The notes under the pieces were generated by a model. It was not told the DNA's origin and searched no databases. It was given only the letters and a program-made list of their open reading frames with translations. From Henningerozyma blattae CBS 6284 (taxonomy: Eukaryota; Ascomycota; Saccharomycetes; Saccharomycetales; Saccharomycetaceae), in assembly GCF_000315915.1 (NCBI RefSeq), contig NC_020187.1, positions 248,001 through 312,000 of the forward strand: a stretch of 64,000 nt of DNA, written 5' to 3'. Both the position numbers and the translations under genes were made by a program. Of the stretch, positions 9,629-19,623 are shown one piece after another; the first letter of the stretch is position 1; each line of letters begins with the position of its first letter.

Positions 9629-10120
9629 ATGGGAGCCCAGCCATCAAAACAATCTTCAGAACCTTTAACGACTTCAGTAAAGACATTTGTTCCAGAAACT
9701 CAAAAGCAAATTGACTTAACTCAAGCTTTAATAACTGAATTAGATGGTTCTGACGAAACAAATTATGTTAGAAAACAGCAAGCAGAACTATACATAGAAA
9801 GACGTGTCCAAGAAAGATTAGCTCAGTTAGAAAGTACTGCGCTGAATTACTTTGATGGTACCCTAGAAGACTCAACTCTAAAAGATATAAAAGAAGAAAA
9901 GGCTGATGGATCTCAAACTTTGTCAACAACTTCACTACAAAATAATATTAATGATTTGAATTCTAAATTGAAGCTATTTTTAGATAGAGATTTAGATAAG
10001 ACAAAATCGAACGTAAATAATGAGAATAAAAGTAAATTAGTTCAATGTTTACGAGATAATAAGGGGAAGCCATTAAATTGTTACCACGAATTTGAAGAAT
10101 TTAGAAAAACAATAACCTAG
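9629..10120 (+). CDS. MIC19: MICOS subunit Mic19 (Aim13)
   Basis: A 163-residue protein starting MGAQPSKQSS, a good N-myristoylation signal that also supports the start. The middle is charged and helical (about residues 45-75, with QERLAQLESTALNYFDGT). The C-terminus carries a Cys-X10-Cys pair (VQCLRDNKGKPLNCY), the half-CHCH motif of fungal Mic19. The protein sits on the intermembrane-space side of the mitochondrial inner membrane and organises crista junctions with Mic60. Its place beside UBP6 and GCN20 matches S. cerevisiae YFR011C-YFR010W-YFR009W. Confidence 0.92.
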   Translation: MGAQPSKQSSEPLTTSVKTFVPETQKQIDLTQALITELDGSDETNYVRKQQAELYIERRVQERLAQLESTALNYFDGTLEDSTLKDIKEEKADGSQTLSTTSLQNNINDLNSKLKLFLDRDLDKTKSNVNNENKSKLVQCLRDNKGKPLNCYHEFEEFRKTIT

Positions 10121-10491
10121 AAATATAAAACTGCAAGAAAAATAAAATAGTATTATATGATCTTCGTAGTTGTACAACTACATATGCTGGAATTTTATTT
10201 ATTTCCCCGAATCTGTAAATATTCATAAATATCTTCACTAGCTTCTGTTAACGAATGATTGTAGATATACTCACATTTATACTTAAATATATTCAGATAT
10301 TTTATTCAATTTTAAATTATGAGCTTTTTTTAGAGTTCAACCTATTAAAACTCAAGGAATATTAAAAAATGTTTAGTATATAACGTTACATATTGCTGTA
10401 TTATGGTTCTTGAGGGAAATAATACAAGCATATATACTTTCAATTTCTGAAATTGGTAATCATGAATTAGTTATATGTATTATTTTTTAAC

Positions 10492-12209
10492 TTATAAACC
10501 TAAACCTTTGTACAGTAAGATTAACGCACTATCACTTTCACCACCACCTGCTAAAGTTTCAATTTTTTCTTTGTCTACAATTGTGACTTTGTCATCGTTA
10601 AATTTATACCATATTTCTTCATCTTCTCTATCTCTAATAAAAGCTTGATAATGGCCAGATTCTGAATTAGCACCTTGATGTGTGATAATACCAATCAAAT
10701 TGTAAACTGATGATGGATTTTCCCCAGCTTCTAAATCTTTGGGGAAATGCTTCTTAAATTCCTCAGCCCAATGCTCATCTTCGCTTTGTTTTAAAGCTTC
10801 TTCGGTCTCTTGTCTTTCTCTTGGTGTCATAATAGTATCACCTTCATTATCCAAAACATCTAATACTCCATTATTATTTAATTTACGTTTTTTAAGTTCA
10901 CGTTCTTTTTCACTTTTTTCTTTCTCAACTAATCTAAGTTCTTCACGGACTTTAATCTTATCGGATGCATAATCTGGAGTTAACATATCAGCAACATCTA
11001 ATTGGAATGGGAACGTAACTTTACGCAAAATTTTTGACTTCTTTTGAGTTGATCTCTTCCAAAAAAATCTAACATTTTGAACTGTTAAAAACCTTGGAAG
11101 CTTAGTAATTTGTTTTTGAACGACAAATGTTGAATTGACTCCCGAAATATCAGAACGCTTTTCAATTTGTTCCTTTAGTGACTCTTCTAGGCCACTTTTT
11201 AAGAAATTTGTTGTGCCAGAAATGTGGCATTGCAATTTTAAGTCATTTTCATCTTCTTTAACTGTAACATCCTCTTCATTATTGATGTCCTTAATTGTCG
11301 TTCTGTAGCGGATTGTGAATAGGTCAGAAAATTTGTCACCAAGTATCACGCTTAATGAATGGAATAATTGGGTAAATAATTCTTCAGCATCTTGTTGTTT
11401 ATAAAATCCACCTTGAGGGTCTCTTTCAGCAAATTGTGGATATGCTTTTCTTAATACGTTTAATAGCATCAATGGCATGACAGCTTGAAATTTTTTTTTA
11501 TCTAAACTATCAAAGCAATTTCTTAATTCTAGAACAATTTTTTGATGAACTTCATCAGCTGGAGAAACACTACTAGATTGTTTATAGTTCAAGATCATTT
11601 CTCTCAATGGTTCGATTCTGAAAAGACATTGCAAAGTAGCATTCAAATAACAAGTATTACCGAGATTTTTTAAGCCAATAGGTGTTTGATTGAATTGTTG
11701 AAATTGTTGCCCAGGCAATAGGTCTTCAATAAATGTGCTTTTCTTTTTTGGTTTAGACACCAAATCAGCATCTGGAGTACCCAGCATCATAACATTCGCA
11801 TTTTGCTTTATAACAGATCCTAAGTTACTCATTGAATTATCTGTAAAGCCACCTTTTACCATAAACTTTTGCCTGGAAACAGGAACATTAGTAAGCTCCT
11901 GAACTTGCTCTTTTAATTCTTGGACAGTAGTTGAGCTGGTAATTGATATTGGGTAGACATTGCCGGAATGCTTTACATTGACTATAGTATAAATTATTTA
12001 GAAATATTAATAGTTTAGATAGTTAGTAATTTGACAATATTTAAAAAAAAATCGAGTACTTAGACTAAAATCAAAAAAGAATCTAGTACTTGCACTAAAA
12101 TAAAAAAAAAGGTTATGAGCTATCTATAGACACTTAATCTTTTTGCCATAATGCCTTTTCTTACTAATAAATGGGGAATTAACATACATTCTAAAGTTTC
12201 GCCACTCAT
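10492..12209 (-). CDS. UBP6: Proteasome-associated deubiquitinase Ubp6 (spliced)
   Basis: The gene is complement(join(10492..11981,12188..12209)), giving 503 codons. Exon 1 encodes MSGETLE and the first base of a Phe codon. Exon 2 continues [15 protein letters not shown], matching the N-terminal ubiquitin-like domain of S. cerevisiae Ubp6 that docks on Rpn1. Without the intron the longest frame starts only at an internal Met (11862) and lacks half of that domain. The USP Cys box is [16 protein letters not shown], and the His box is [13 protein letters not shown] near the C-terminus. A Rpn4-like site lies upstream at 12328-12336. It trims ubiquitin from proteasome-bound substrates. Length agrees with the 499 residues of the S. 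cerevisiae protein. Confidence 0.93.
11982..12187 (-). other. Spliceosomal intron of UBP6
   Basis: A 206-nt intron on the minus strand. It has donor GTATGT (complement of 12182-12187), an exact TACTAAC branch site (complement of 12022-12028) and acceptor TATAG ending at 11982, about 40 nt after the branch. All three are yeast consensus. Removing it joins MSGETLE to FNVKHSG and restores the conserved N-terminus. In-frame stops inside show it cannot be translated through. Confidence 0.92.
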
Positions 12210-12327
12210 TTTTTGGATATATTAATTGGATTTTGTAGCCTATTTTCTTTGGATCATAGAACTTATTACTCACTTATGATTAAAGTACCGTATCTGCTTT
12301 ATATATAAATTTCCAACACTTTACATA

Positions 12328-12336
12328 AGTGGCAAA
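12328..12336 (+). promoter_or_regulatory. Rpn4 (PACE)-like site upstream of UBP6
   Basis: AGTGGCAAA differs at one position from the proteasome element GGTGGCAAA and lies 119 bp before the UBP6 ATG, on the strand opposite to the gene. Proteasome genes and their cofactors carry such sites in yeasts. The match is short, so support is moderate. Confidence 0.5.
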
Positions 12337-12785
12337 AAACTGAAATTCTTGAATTCGTGCGACCGATGACATAAAATAAGTTATGATGAATAAAAATAAT
12401 GATAAAAAGACAAAAGAAAAAAAAAGAAAATAATGACAAAAATAAGTATTAGATATATTAGTAAAGCAGAATATTATTCTAGGTGAGCAACTAAAAAAAA
12501 TAAAATAAAATGATAATTAGCTATAAAGATTTTACTATTTTAAAACGGAAATTTCAGAAAATAAATTTGAAAAATGAATAAAGAGTAAATTAATAAGGAA
12601 TAATATATAGTACAGTTGTTTTTTTCCTCGTTCTTTTATTTTTAATAATAGTTTTAAATAAATATTTCTCGAATTAAAGTCTAAGTGATAGAAAAATTAT
12701 TATAGTTTTAAAAAGTATTATGATTGTGGATATATTACAGATGCGGGAAGATGAATATAGATGAAAATGGAAAATAAAACAGTAT

Positions 12786-14588
12786 TCAGCACCAGTAGTG
12801 ATAAAATCTAATATACCATGGGCGTGATTTCAAATACATCTTTCTTTCATGAATTTCTTGCTTCAACACGTCTAAATCGATATTCTTTCTGCCTTCATCC
12901 AAATCTATTTCTGCCAATGGAGTAAAAGCCCAAATTTTGCCGGTCTGACGCCAATAATAAATTTTATGTCCAATCCAAATGCAAACCATGATTAGAGCAC
13001 ATAAATAGCTTTGGAAAAACTTTTTGGCTCTATCTTCACTATTTTTCCAGCCACCAATAGGCCATAATGAGATATAGAATTGGGCTACTAAAATTAAACA
13101 ATTGATAATGGCAGAGTAAACAGAACCCCAAATACCAACAGCACTAACAAATTCTAATTCATTGAGAGATCTACCCTGTGCTTTCATTGCAAGACGAAAT
13201 CTAATATGTGAAACGTTGATACTGAGCCATACAATACAAGTTGCTAAACCAGCAATTGCCATTAGCCAATCAAATACTTCACTCATTGAACCAGATTTAA
13301 CTAAGAAGGCTAACAAGCCAAATAAGGAGTTTGTAATAATACCAACTAAAGGTCTACCCGCACGGTCAATATAACCGAACCACCAAGGTAGTAAATGTTG
13401 ATGAGCCATTGAGCATAACGTTCTACTAGAAGCAAAAATACACGAATTTCCGACACTCAGAATACTAATAAGAATAACTGCATTAACTATGGAAGGCAAA
13501 ACTTTAATATGATGTATTTTAATTGCGATAACGAAAGGGGAGTTATCAACAGAGGACCCACCTAGCAGATTTTCATTTGTATAGGGTACTAAAAATCCAA
13601 CTAACGTTAAAGACACCAAAAAGAAAAATAAAATTCTCCAAAATACTTGTTTAATAGCACTTGGTAATTCCTTTGGATCAGTCTCACCAGAAGCTAAACA
13701 AGTCATTTCAGTACCACCTAGAGAATAAGAAGCAACAACCATGACAGATAAAACACCTGGGAAGCCATTTGCAAGACAACCTGGGTTGTGCCAGTACCTA
13801 GAACCAACATACACATGATCTGGACCACCACCTGCAATCAAAATAATGCAAAGAAGAATGAACCCAGAAATTGTAATAACTTTGATGGTTGAAAAAATAA
13901 ATTCAGCTTCACCAAATCCACGTACACCGAATAAATTTATTGAAACAATGGTAACATAGAAGATAGCAACCCACACTACCGGATCAATTGATTCATTCCA
14001 ATATTGAACAGTCATTGCAGAAGATATGATTTCTAAAGGTAAAACAAAAAACCATTGTATAACATAAATAGTTGAAACGACGAAACTAATACTTGGGTCA
14101 AGAAATCTAGTACTGTAATTTGCGAAAGCACCTACAACGGGAAAACGAACTGTAATTTCACCAAGGCCATGAATAGTACCGATGATTTGAGATCCTGCAA
14201 TAGCCCAACCAATAATAACTGCTAATGGTCCGCCTGTCGCAAGAGCTTGACCACTACCAATAAAAAGACCTGTCCCGATACTACCACCTATGGCAATCAT
14301 TATTAAGTGTCTTGCTTTTAATGTTTTCTTTAAATTGCTTGTATCAAAGGAGCCATCTTCAGGAGGTTTGAATGAGTCAATAGCTCTTTGAAAAATATTT
14401 CTTGGTGGTTTAGTTCCTTTTGCAACAGGAGGTCCTTCTGTGCTTGACCGTCTGGAATATACATCGATAAATGTTTTGTCATTTTTATAACTACTACTTC
14501 TGCCAATGCCTTCCATACTTTTTGAAGAGCTCGGCAGAATATATTCATGAGTTACACTGAACTCATCAATGCTATGCTTGTCATCCAT
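12786..14588 (-). CDS. Amino-acid permease (YAT/APC family)
   Basis: A 600-residue plasma-membrane transporter of the fungal YAT family (TC 2.A.3.10). A hydrophilic N-terminal tail of about 90 residues is followed by 12 predicted membrane segments. The first, IGGSIGTGLFIGSGQAL, holds the family GTGLF substrate motif. Other family features are FGEAEF, GGGPDH and a C-terminal tail ending RFYHYWC, like the palmitoylated FWC end of Gap1 and relatives. It should import amino acids by proton symport. Substrate range cannot be read from sequence, and I do not assign a specific orthologue. It lies between UBP6 and GCN20, which are adjacent in S. cerevisiae, so the gene was inserted here or lost there. 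Confidence 0.88.
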   Translation of the reverse strand: MDDKHSIDEFSVTHEYILPSSSKSMEGIGRSSSYKNDKTFIDVYSRRSSTEGPPVAKGTKPPRNIFQRAIDSFKPPEDGSFDTSNLKKTLKARHLIMIAIGGSIGTGLFIGSGQALATGGPLAVIIGWAIAGSQIIGTIHGLGEITVRFPVVGAFANYSTRFLDPSISFVVSTIYVIQWFFVLPLEIISSAMTVQYWNESIDPVVWVAIFYVTIVSINLFGVRGFGEAEFIFSTIKVITISGFILLCIILIAGGGPDHVYVGSRYWHNPGCLANGFPGVLSVMVVASYSLGGTEMTCLASGETDPKELPSAIKQVFWRILFFFLVSLTLVGFLVPYTNENLLGGSSVDNSPFVIAIKIHHIKVLPSIVNAVILISILSVGNSCIFASSRTLCSMAHQHLLPWWFGYIDRAGRPLVGIITNSLFGLLAFLVKSGSMSEVFDWLMAIAGLATCIVWLSINVSHIRFRLAMKAQGRSLNELEFVSAVGIWGSVYSAIINCLILVAQFYISLWPIGGWKNSEDRAKKFFQSYLCALIMVCIWIGHKIYYWRQTGKIWAFTPLAEIDLDEGRKNIDLDVLKQEIHERKMYLKSRPWYIRFYHYWC

Positions 14589-15092
14589 TATTCTTCAACT
14601 AATTACTGATTAATCTGATTAATTTTTTTCTAGGATAATAGTTTCTATGTTAATGATAAATAATAAAGATATATTTCTTATAAAAGTTGTTAATGATACA
14701 AACTAATCTATTGTGAGGATGGGACAATATATCCTTAAGGCATTAAATCCTTATAACTCTGAATTCTTTCTCCACAAAATTCTTCTACTTTTTTTTTTCA
14801 AATTTTTTGACCTAGTTATAAGTTGTCCGCACGGCTAAAGAACGGCAAGAATGGGGCATTATCTCTATAAGTAATCTTAAAATTTCAAAACTTTTCGAAT
14901 TCTCGTATCTCCGAGGAATTAAAAATTCAAAAGAAATCTGGGATTCAGTTTACGAAAACGGTAAAGTTAACGAGTCATTAAAGAAAGCTAGTTCAACATT
15001 TTACAAAACGAAAGACTTCTGTTATTGAGTATTATATGTTTGGAAGCAATATATAAATAATGAAGTATAAAAGTATCATAAAAAGGTATATC

Positions 15093-17348
15093 TTAATGTT
15101 TTTTGACAACACCTGCAGTGCCTGCAGACGCCAAGATGTAGTCTTTATAGTCGTGGATAGTACCATCAAATCTTCTAACAGTACCATTCTCAGAAACCCA
15201 GATTTCTTTACAAACACTGTCAATAACTGAGATATCGTGAGAAACCATAAGAACCCCACCTGAAAAATTCTTCAATGACTCGACTAGTGCATCTAAACCA
15301 GTATTATCTAAATGATTGGAAGGTTCATCAAGAACTAAAATATGAGGATTATTTAGACATAAAGCAGCAAATGCCACACGTGATTTCTGACCACCAGACA
15401 ATAGTTGCATTTTTTGTAGACCTAATGTACCTGTAATACCGAAGGAACCTAAGTGACGTCTATATTCTTCATCAGTTTTACCTGGATATTTGACCGACAT
15501 CCAATCAACAGCACTTTTTGTTAGATCCATAGAATCAACATGGTGTTGTGTGAAGTAACCAATACGTAATCTACCATTACTTGAAACATAACCCTTCAAT
15601 GGTTTTAGCTGATTCATCATAACTTTCAGTAATGTAGTCTTACCACAACCATTGGCACCCACCAATGCGATTCGTGAATCCATTTGAACATCTAAATTAA
15701 CATCTTTTAGTAATAGATTTTTTTCATCGTAACCGAATGAAACATCTTGTAATTGAATAATTGGGGGAGATAAGTTTTCACAATCTGGGAATTTAAAGTG
15801 AATGCTTTTATCTTCCTCTGGTGGCTCTAAAACTGGTAATTTTTCTAGCTTCTTAATTCTTGATTGAGCTTCCGAAGATTTAGCTGCATTATATCTAAAC
15901 TTGTCAATAAATTCTTGTAAATGCTTTCTATAAGCCATTTGGTTTTCGTATTCTCTTTGAGCATTCTTTCTACGCTCTTCCTTCGTGGCATAGAATGTAT
16001 CAAAATCTTGACCCCTGTAGTAATCCAATCTTTCATTATGTTGATATATTATATCAGTAGCAACTTCATTTAAGAAGGCACGATCATGGGAAACAACTAG
16101 AAGGGTCGATGGATAAGTCTTCAAATATTCAGATAGATAGGCGATAGATGGAACATCCAACATATTTGAAGGTTCATCCAACAATAACAAATCTGGTTGA
16201 CAAAATAAAGCTCTGGCTAATGATAATCTCATCCTCCAACCACCAGAAAAGGAATTAGTTGGCTTGTTTTGAGCTTCTACACTAAACCCTAGACCATATA
16301 AGATAGAAGCAGCCTTAGCTTCAGCTTTATCAGATTCCATATCAGCTAATTTTTCAGCAATTTGTTCTAAATGATTATCTAAATCTTCACGTTCGTTATC
16401 TAATTTCTTAACTTCCAAACTGCCTTCTTCAAATTCAGCTCTTAGTTTTTCCATTTCTTGTAATCTCTCATTGATTTTATGTTCTTCATGCAATAATTGC
16501 TTTCTCCAAACATCTGCATCTAGAACACTTTGCAACGCTAAGGTATCATCACCTCTTAATTCTTGCTCAACATGTAAAATTGAAATATGTTTTGGAACAT
16601 TTAATTCTCTTCTAGATAGAGCTCTTAATAAGGTAGATTTACCAATACCATTTTGACCAACCAAACCATATCTATGGCCAAAACTTAAGGTTAATTGTGC
16701 ATCAGATAATATTCTTTGACCATCACCAACATATAAATCAAATGTATCAATTTTAATATCTTTAGATTTACCAGCAGCAGATCCAAATTCCAATGGATTA
16801 ATTTTTAAGAAGAATGAATCGTAATCTTCATCCTTTTGTTCGTTAATCAATTTCGATGCTTCATATTGAACAAATTTATTATTTCTCTTAGCAACCTTTT
16901 TAGCAATCTTTTGTTCAGCTTTGGCTAATTTCTTCAAATTCACTCTGGTTTCCATTTGTCTACCAGCATGTTCAATACCATTGTTATTTAATAAGTTCAA
17001 AGAAGTATTAATATCCGCTTTGTTGTTATGACTCTTTAAAACATTGATATCTAATAATCTTTTTGAAGTATCACCAGTTAATTCTAGCTTAGCTCTATTC
17101 TCATCTAATTGTAGATTTAACCTTTCACTTATTTCTTTAGCCAATGTATCAACCTTATCTTCAGATGCACCTGCGTTGCGTAGCAATTCAGAAACAAAAG
17201 AAATTTCAGTGGCTAAATCCAATTGTTTGCTTTGAACTGGATCATAAGTTAAAGTAGATAGATGATTAAAATAGCCAACTGCATAATCAGCAACAATAGG
17301 ATCTATAGAAGGAGCTGCTTTACGAACTTGCGAACCTATAGTAGACAT
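15093..17348 (-). CDS. GCN20: ABC-F translation factor Gcn20
   Basis: A 751-residue ABC-F protein without membrane segments. The N-terminal about 200 residues form the Gcn1-binding region. Nucleotide-binding domain 1 has Walker A GQNGIGKST (about 234), signature FSGGWRMRLSLAR (about 370) and Walker B LLLLDEPSNMLD. Domain 2 has GANGCGKTT (about 566), LLSGGQKSRVAF (about 651) and LVLDEPSNHLD. With Gcn1 it activates the kinase Gcn2 on ribosomes during amino-acid starvation. Length is almost the same as the 752 residues of S. cerevisiae Gcn20, and its position next to UBP6 across the permease matches YFR009W. Confidence 0.96.
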   Translation of the reverse strand: MSTIGSQVRKAAPSIDPIVADYAVGYFNHLSTLTYDPVQSKQLDLATEISFVSELLRNAGASEDKVDTLAKEISERLNLQLDENRAKLELTGDTSKRLLDINVLKSHNNKADINTSLNLLNNNGIEHAGRQMETRVNLKKLAKAEQKIAKKVAKRNNKFVQYEASKLINEQKDEDYDSFFLKINPLEFGSAAGKSKDIKIDTFDLYVGDGQRILSDAQLTLSFGHRYGLVGQNGIGKSTLLRALSRRELNVPKHISILHVEQELRGDDTLALQSVLDADVWRKQLLHEEHKINERLQEMEKLRAEFEEGSLEVKKLDNEREDLDNHLEQIAEKLADMESDKAEAKAASILYGLGFSVEAQNKPTNSFSGGWRMRLSLARALFCQPDLLLLDEPSNMLDVPSIAYLSEYLKTYPSTLLVVSHDRAFLNEVATDIIYQHNERLDYYRGQDFDTFYATKEERRKNAQREYENQMAYRKHLQEFIDKFRYNAAKSSEAQSRIKKLEKLPVLEPPEEDKSIHFKFPDCENLSPPIIQLQDVSFGYDEKNLLLKDVNLDVQMDSRIALVGANGCGKTTLLKVMMNQLKPLKGYVSSNGRLRIGYFTQHHVDSMDLTKSAVDWMSVKYPGKTDEEYRRHLGSFGITGTLGLQKMQLLSGGQKSRVAFAALCLNNPHILVLDEPSNHLDNTGLDALVESLKNFSGGVLMVSHDISVIDSVCKEIWVSENGTVRRFDGTIHDYKDYILASAGTAGVVKKH

Positions 17349-18260
17349 AGTTGGAATGTATATTCAGGTGGGCTTAGTTCCTTTTATTTTGAAGCTTTTT
17401 TTTTTGCTTTAAAACTTATTTTTTGACGATGAGTTTTTTAAATTTGATTAAATTTTTAATGTAATGAGCTGTCGGAATTTTGTAAATATGTATAAAACAA
17501 CTAAAATTAATATGAGCTCTTACCACTAGGTAGAAATTCGAAGCTGCAATACATCTCGTTAAACATTATTTAACACGAAGATTCCTTTACAGTGAGTTTC
17601 ATGTGTTTATATTTCTCTATGCTAATTTAAATGCTGAACGATGTTGAACTACTTCTAACATATTATTACTTGAAAAGAAATATGGACAAAAAAAAATTAT
17701 GATAATTGTAAGGAGAATACAATTCAAGAATCTATGTAAAGTGACTGCATGGGAGTATATTATCACTAGTAGGCTCAACTAAATCACTGGATGTAATAAG
17801 CTGGATAATGCCTACAAATTTAGAAAATGTTAACTATTCAGTCAGTACACGTTAGGTTATTAAACTATAAATACTAAAACTTCTCAATATTAGGAGAATA
17901 TTAATTTAATCTTTATTTTAAGCATTATAATGTCACCCAGTTTGAATTTAATAGACTTTATGTTTGAGTGTATATGTCACATGATGTGTCTCAGCATTAT
18001 ATAAAACTTTCTAGAAACAAAACCGTAAAACACAATCAGCCAGTAGATTACCCATAATATAAATGAAATATACGACGAAGAGAAAAAATAAAAACATAGA
18101 AAAAAGTTAAAGTTTATAACAATGCAATCAGAGCCTATTAACCTAAGTTCCAGTTTCTCTACTTGTCTTAGTAATAGACTTAAAAAAGTTTATAAACGAA
18201 ATAAAATAATATAATCAAAATGTAAAGGTTTTAAAGCAAATATAATCCAAGAATAGCATG
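17349..18260. other. Intergenic region GCN20 to LTR, no gene seen
   Basis: About 900 bp of AT-rich DNA. The left end is the GCN20 promoter. No open frame, tRNA or repeat terminus is recognisable before the LTR at 18261. Confidence 0.55.
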
Positions 18261-18616
18261 TGTAACAATTTTAAGCTTTGCAACTCCCAGTAGTATATCT
18301 TCTTGGCTGCTAGTTTAATACCAACTGTTTATTAAACTATACAACTATATACCTGAGTCTATGTAAGTTAAATATTATTATTATTATGTTCCGATTTGTT
18401 CACTATACACTTCCATCTTTTGTATTTCATTCTTTTTGTTTTCTAGTTCTTACTTCTTTGTTCTACTTTAACCCTCTAGTTTGTTCTTTTAGCTTTAGAT
18501 TCTTAAATAAAATTTATGTTCATGATTCACTTACTTGTTAATCTACATGTTCATTCAGTTATCACGTGATCTTGATCTATACACGTGACTAACGTAGCTC
18601 ACACTACGTGAGAACA
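18261..18616 (+). mobile_element. Solo LTR, family A, copy 2
   Basis: It begins TGTAACAATTTTAAG and matches copies 1 and 3 throughout. The homologous end ACGTGACA appears here as ACGTGA followed by GAACA, so the boundary is 18611 or 18616. The 3' end is 10-15 bp past the 3' end of tRNA-Gly and touches its T-run. Orientation is opposite to the tRNA, unlike copies 1 and 3. No target duplication is visible. Confidence 0.78.
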
Positions 18617-18621
18617 AAAAT
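18617..18621 (-). terminator. Pol III terminator of the tRNA-Ala/tRNA-Gly unit
   Basis: On the minus strand a T5 run begins 6 bases after the discriminator base of tRNA-Gly. The 4-base spacer between the two tRNAs has no T-run, so this is the first terminator for both. Confidence 0.7.
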
Positions 18622-18626
18622 ATAAC

Positions 18627-18697
18627 TGCGCAAGCCCGGAATCGAACCGGGGGCCCAACGATGGCAACGTTGGATTTTACCACTAAACCACTTGCGC
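18627..18697 (-). tRNA. tRNA-Gly(GCC)
   Basis: A 71-nt tRNA on the minus strand. It has acceptor GCGCAAG paired with CTTGCGC, A box TGGTTTAGTGG, anticodon loop TTGCCAT with GCC, T arm GGTTCGATTCC and discriminator A. No intron. It starts 4 bases after the tRNA-Ala gene on the same strand, which suggests one primary transcript. Confidence 0.97.
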
Positions 18698-18701
18698 TAA
18701 C

Positions 18702-18774
18702 TGGACGAGTCCGGAGTCGAACCGAAGACCTCTCCCATGCTAAGGGAGCGCGCTACCAACTACGCCACACGCCC
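18702..18774 (-). tRNA. tRNA-Ala(AGC)
   Basis: A 73-nt tRNA on the minus strand. It has acceptor GGGCGTG, A box TGGCGTAGTTGG, anticodon loop TTAGCAT with AGC, T arm GGTTCGACTCC and discriminator A. It is nearly the same as the S. cerevisiae alanine tRNA, including the U6-U67 acceptor mismatch. It is the upstream member of a pair with tRNA-Gly. A Ty3-type LTR begins 16 bp upstream of its 5' end. Confidence 0.97.
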
Positions 18775-18790
18775 ATGTTTTCGTTGGGGC

Positions 18791-19024
18791 TGTGACATAG
18801 TGATCTGGCTAGTATTTTACAGATGACTATAACCCTGATTATTCTTATAACTATAACTTACTTATCTTATTGTGTGTAACTCTATATAGATGCCTCATGG
18901 GCATCGCTTTATATTCAAGCGAGTTTACGCGTCGCAACATGTTGACGCGAACGTCTCTGATTTAGTTAGGGCTTGTAAGCTCCTAACCCTTGACACAGTG
19001 TACTGACAGTATCACTATGTCACA
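18791..19024. mobile_element. Ty3/sigma-like solo LTR with 14-bp inverted ends
   Basis: A 234-bp segment bounded by TGTGACATAGTGAT (18791-18804) and its exact inverse ATCACTATGTCACA (19011-19024), so ends are TG...CA. Its near edge lies exactly 16 bp upstream of the mature 5' end of tRNA-Ala. Ty3 sigma elements integrate 16-19 bp upstream of tRNA genes and have inverted terminal repeats, so the Ty3/gypsy assignment is strong by analogy. A TATATAGATGCCT block resembles the sigma TATA region. Target duplication is not seen (GGGGC against TGTTG). Confidence 0.68.
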
Positions 19025-19623
19025 TGTTGTTGATGTTGACATAGAACCAAGAATTAACTTCTTGGATCCAACGTCACTAACCCTACAAAATACAAGCACC
19101 TATACCCACTGACTGAGCCTTATCGATCTCAGATATCGCTACTATAAACCATAAGCAATACCAAACATATCAACACATGTAATTAAAGCCACATATGAGA
19201 TAAATTAATGAGCCATCAATGCCAATCTAAGGACATTACACTCCTAATTAATACAAAAACTGATAAGTAATTGACCAATTGCTAATAGCCAATTACAACT
19301 ATCAAAGTACCTACACATGAAAAATAAAACATATATAAAGAGACAAGATTTCTTTGTTTCATCGTGAACTTCTCTTAGATTCCTTTTATATAGTAAGAAA
19401 AAGAAACCACCAAGCAAAGAAGCAAGGATCTTCTCTCTACACTCTATACTATCTTTTCCATTTATACTTTTAACATCCTCATCTCTATTTTGTTTGTATC
19501 ACTTTAATTTCATTTTATGCTTAATATTGACAATTCCGGCATACTCTCTTATTGCTGTTACTATTGCTCAATATCTTTCCATTAACACGACATCTTTCTT
19601 TGTTGGCAACAATAGGTCAACAT
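19025..19623 (+). mobile_element. LTR-like repeat family C, copy 1
   Basis: It starts TGTTGTTGATG directly after the sigma-like element and runs to a CAACA at 19623. The first 300 bp are repeated, diverged, from 19624 onward: TGATGTT, GGAACCAA, TTAACT and CATATG/CTATACCCA-type blocks occur in the same order. A TATATAAAG promoter-like box lies near 19333, followed by a pyrimidine-rich stretch, as in copia-type LTRs. Boundaries are estimates. Confidence 0.5.
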
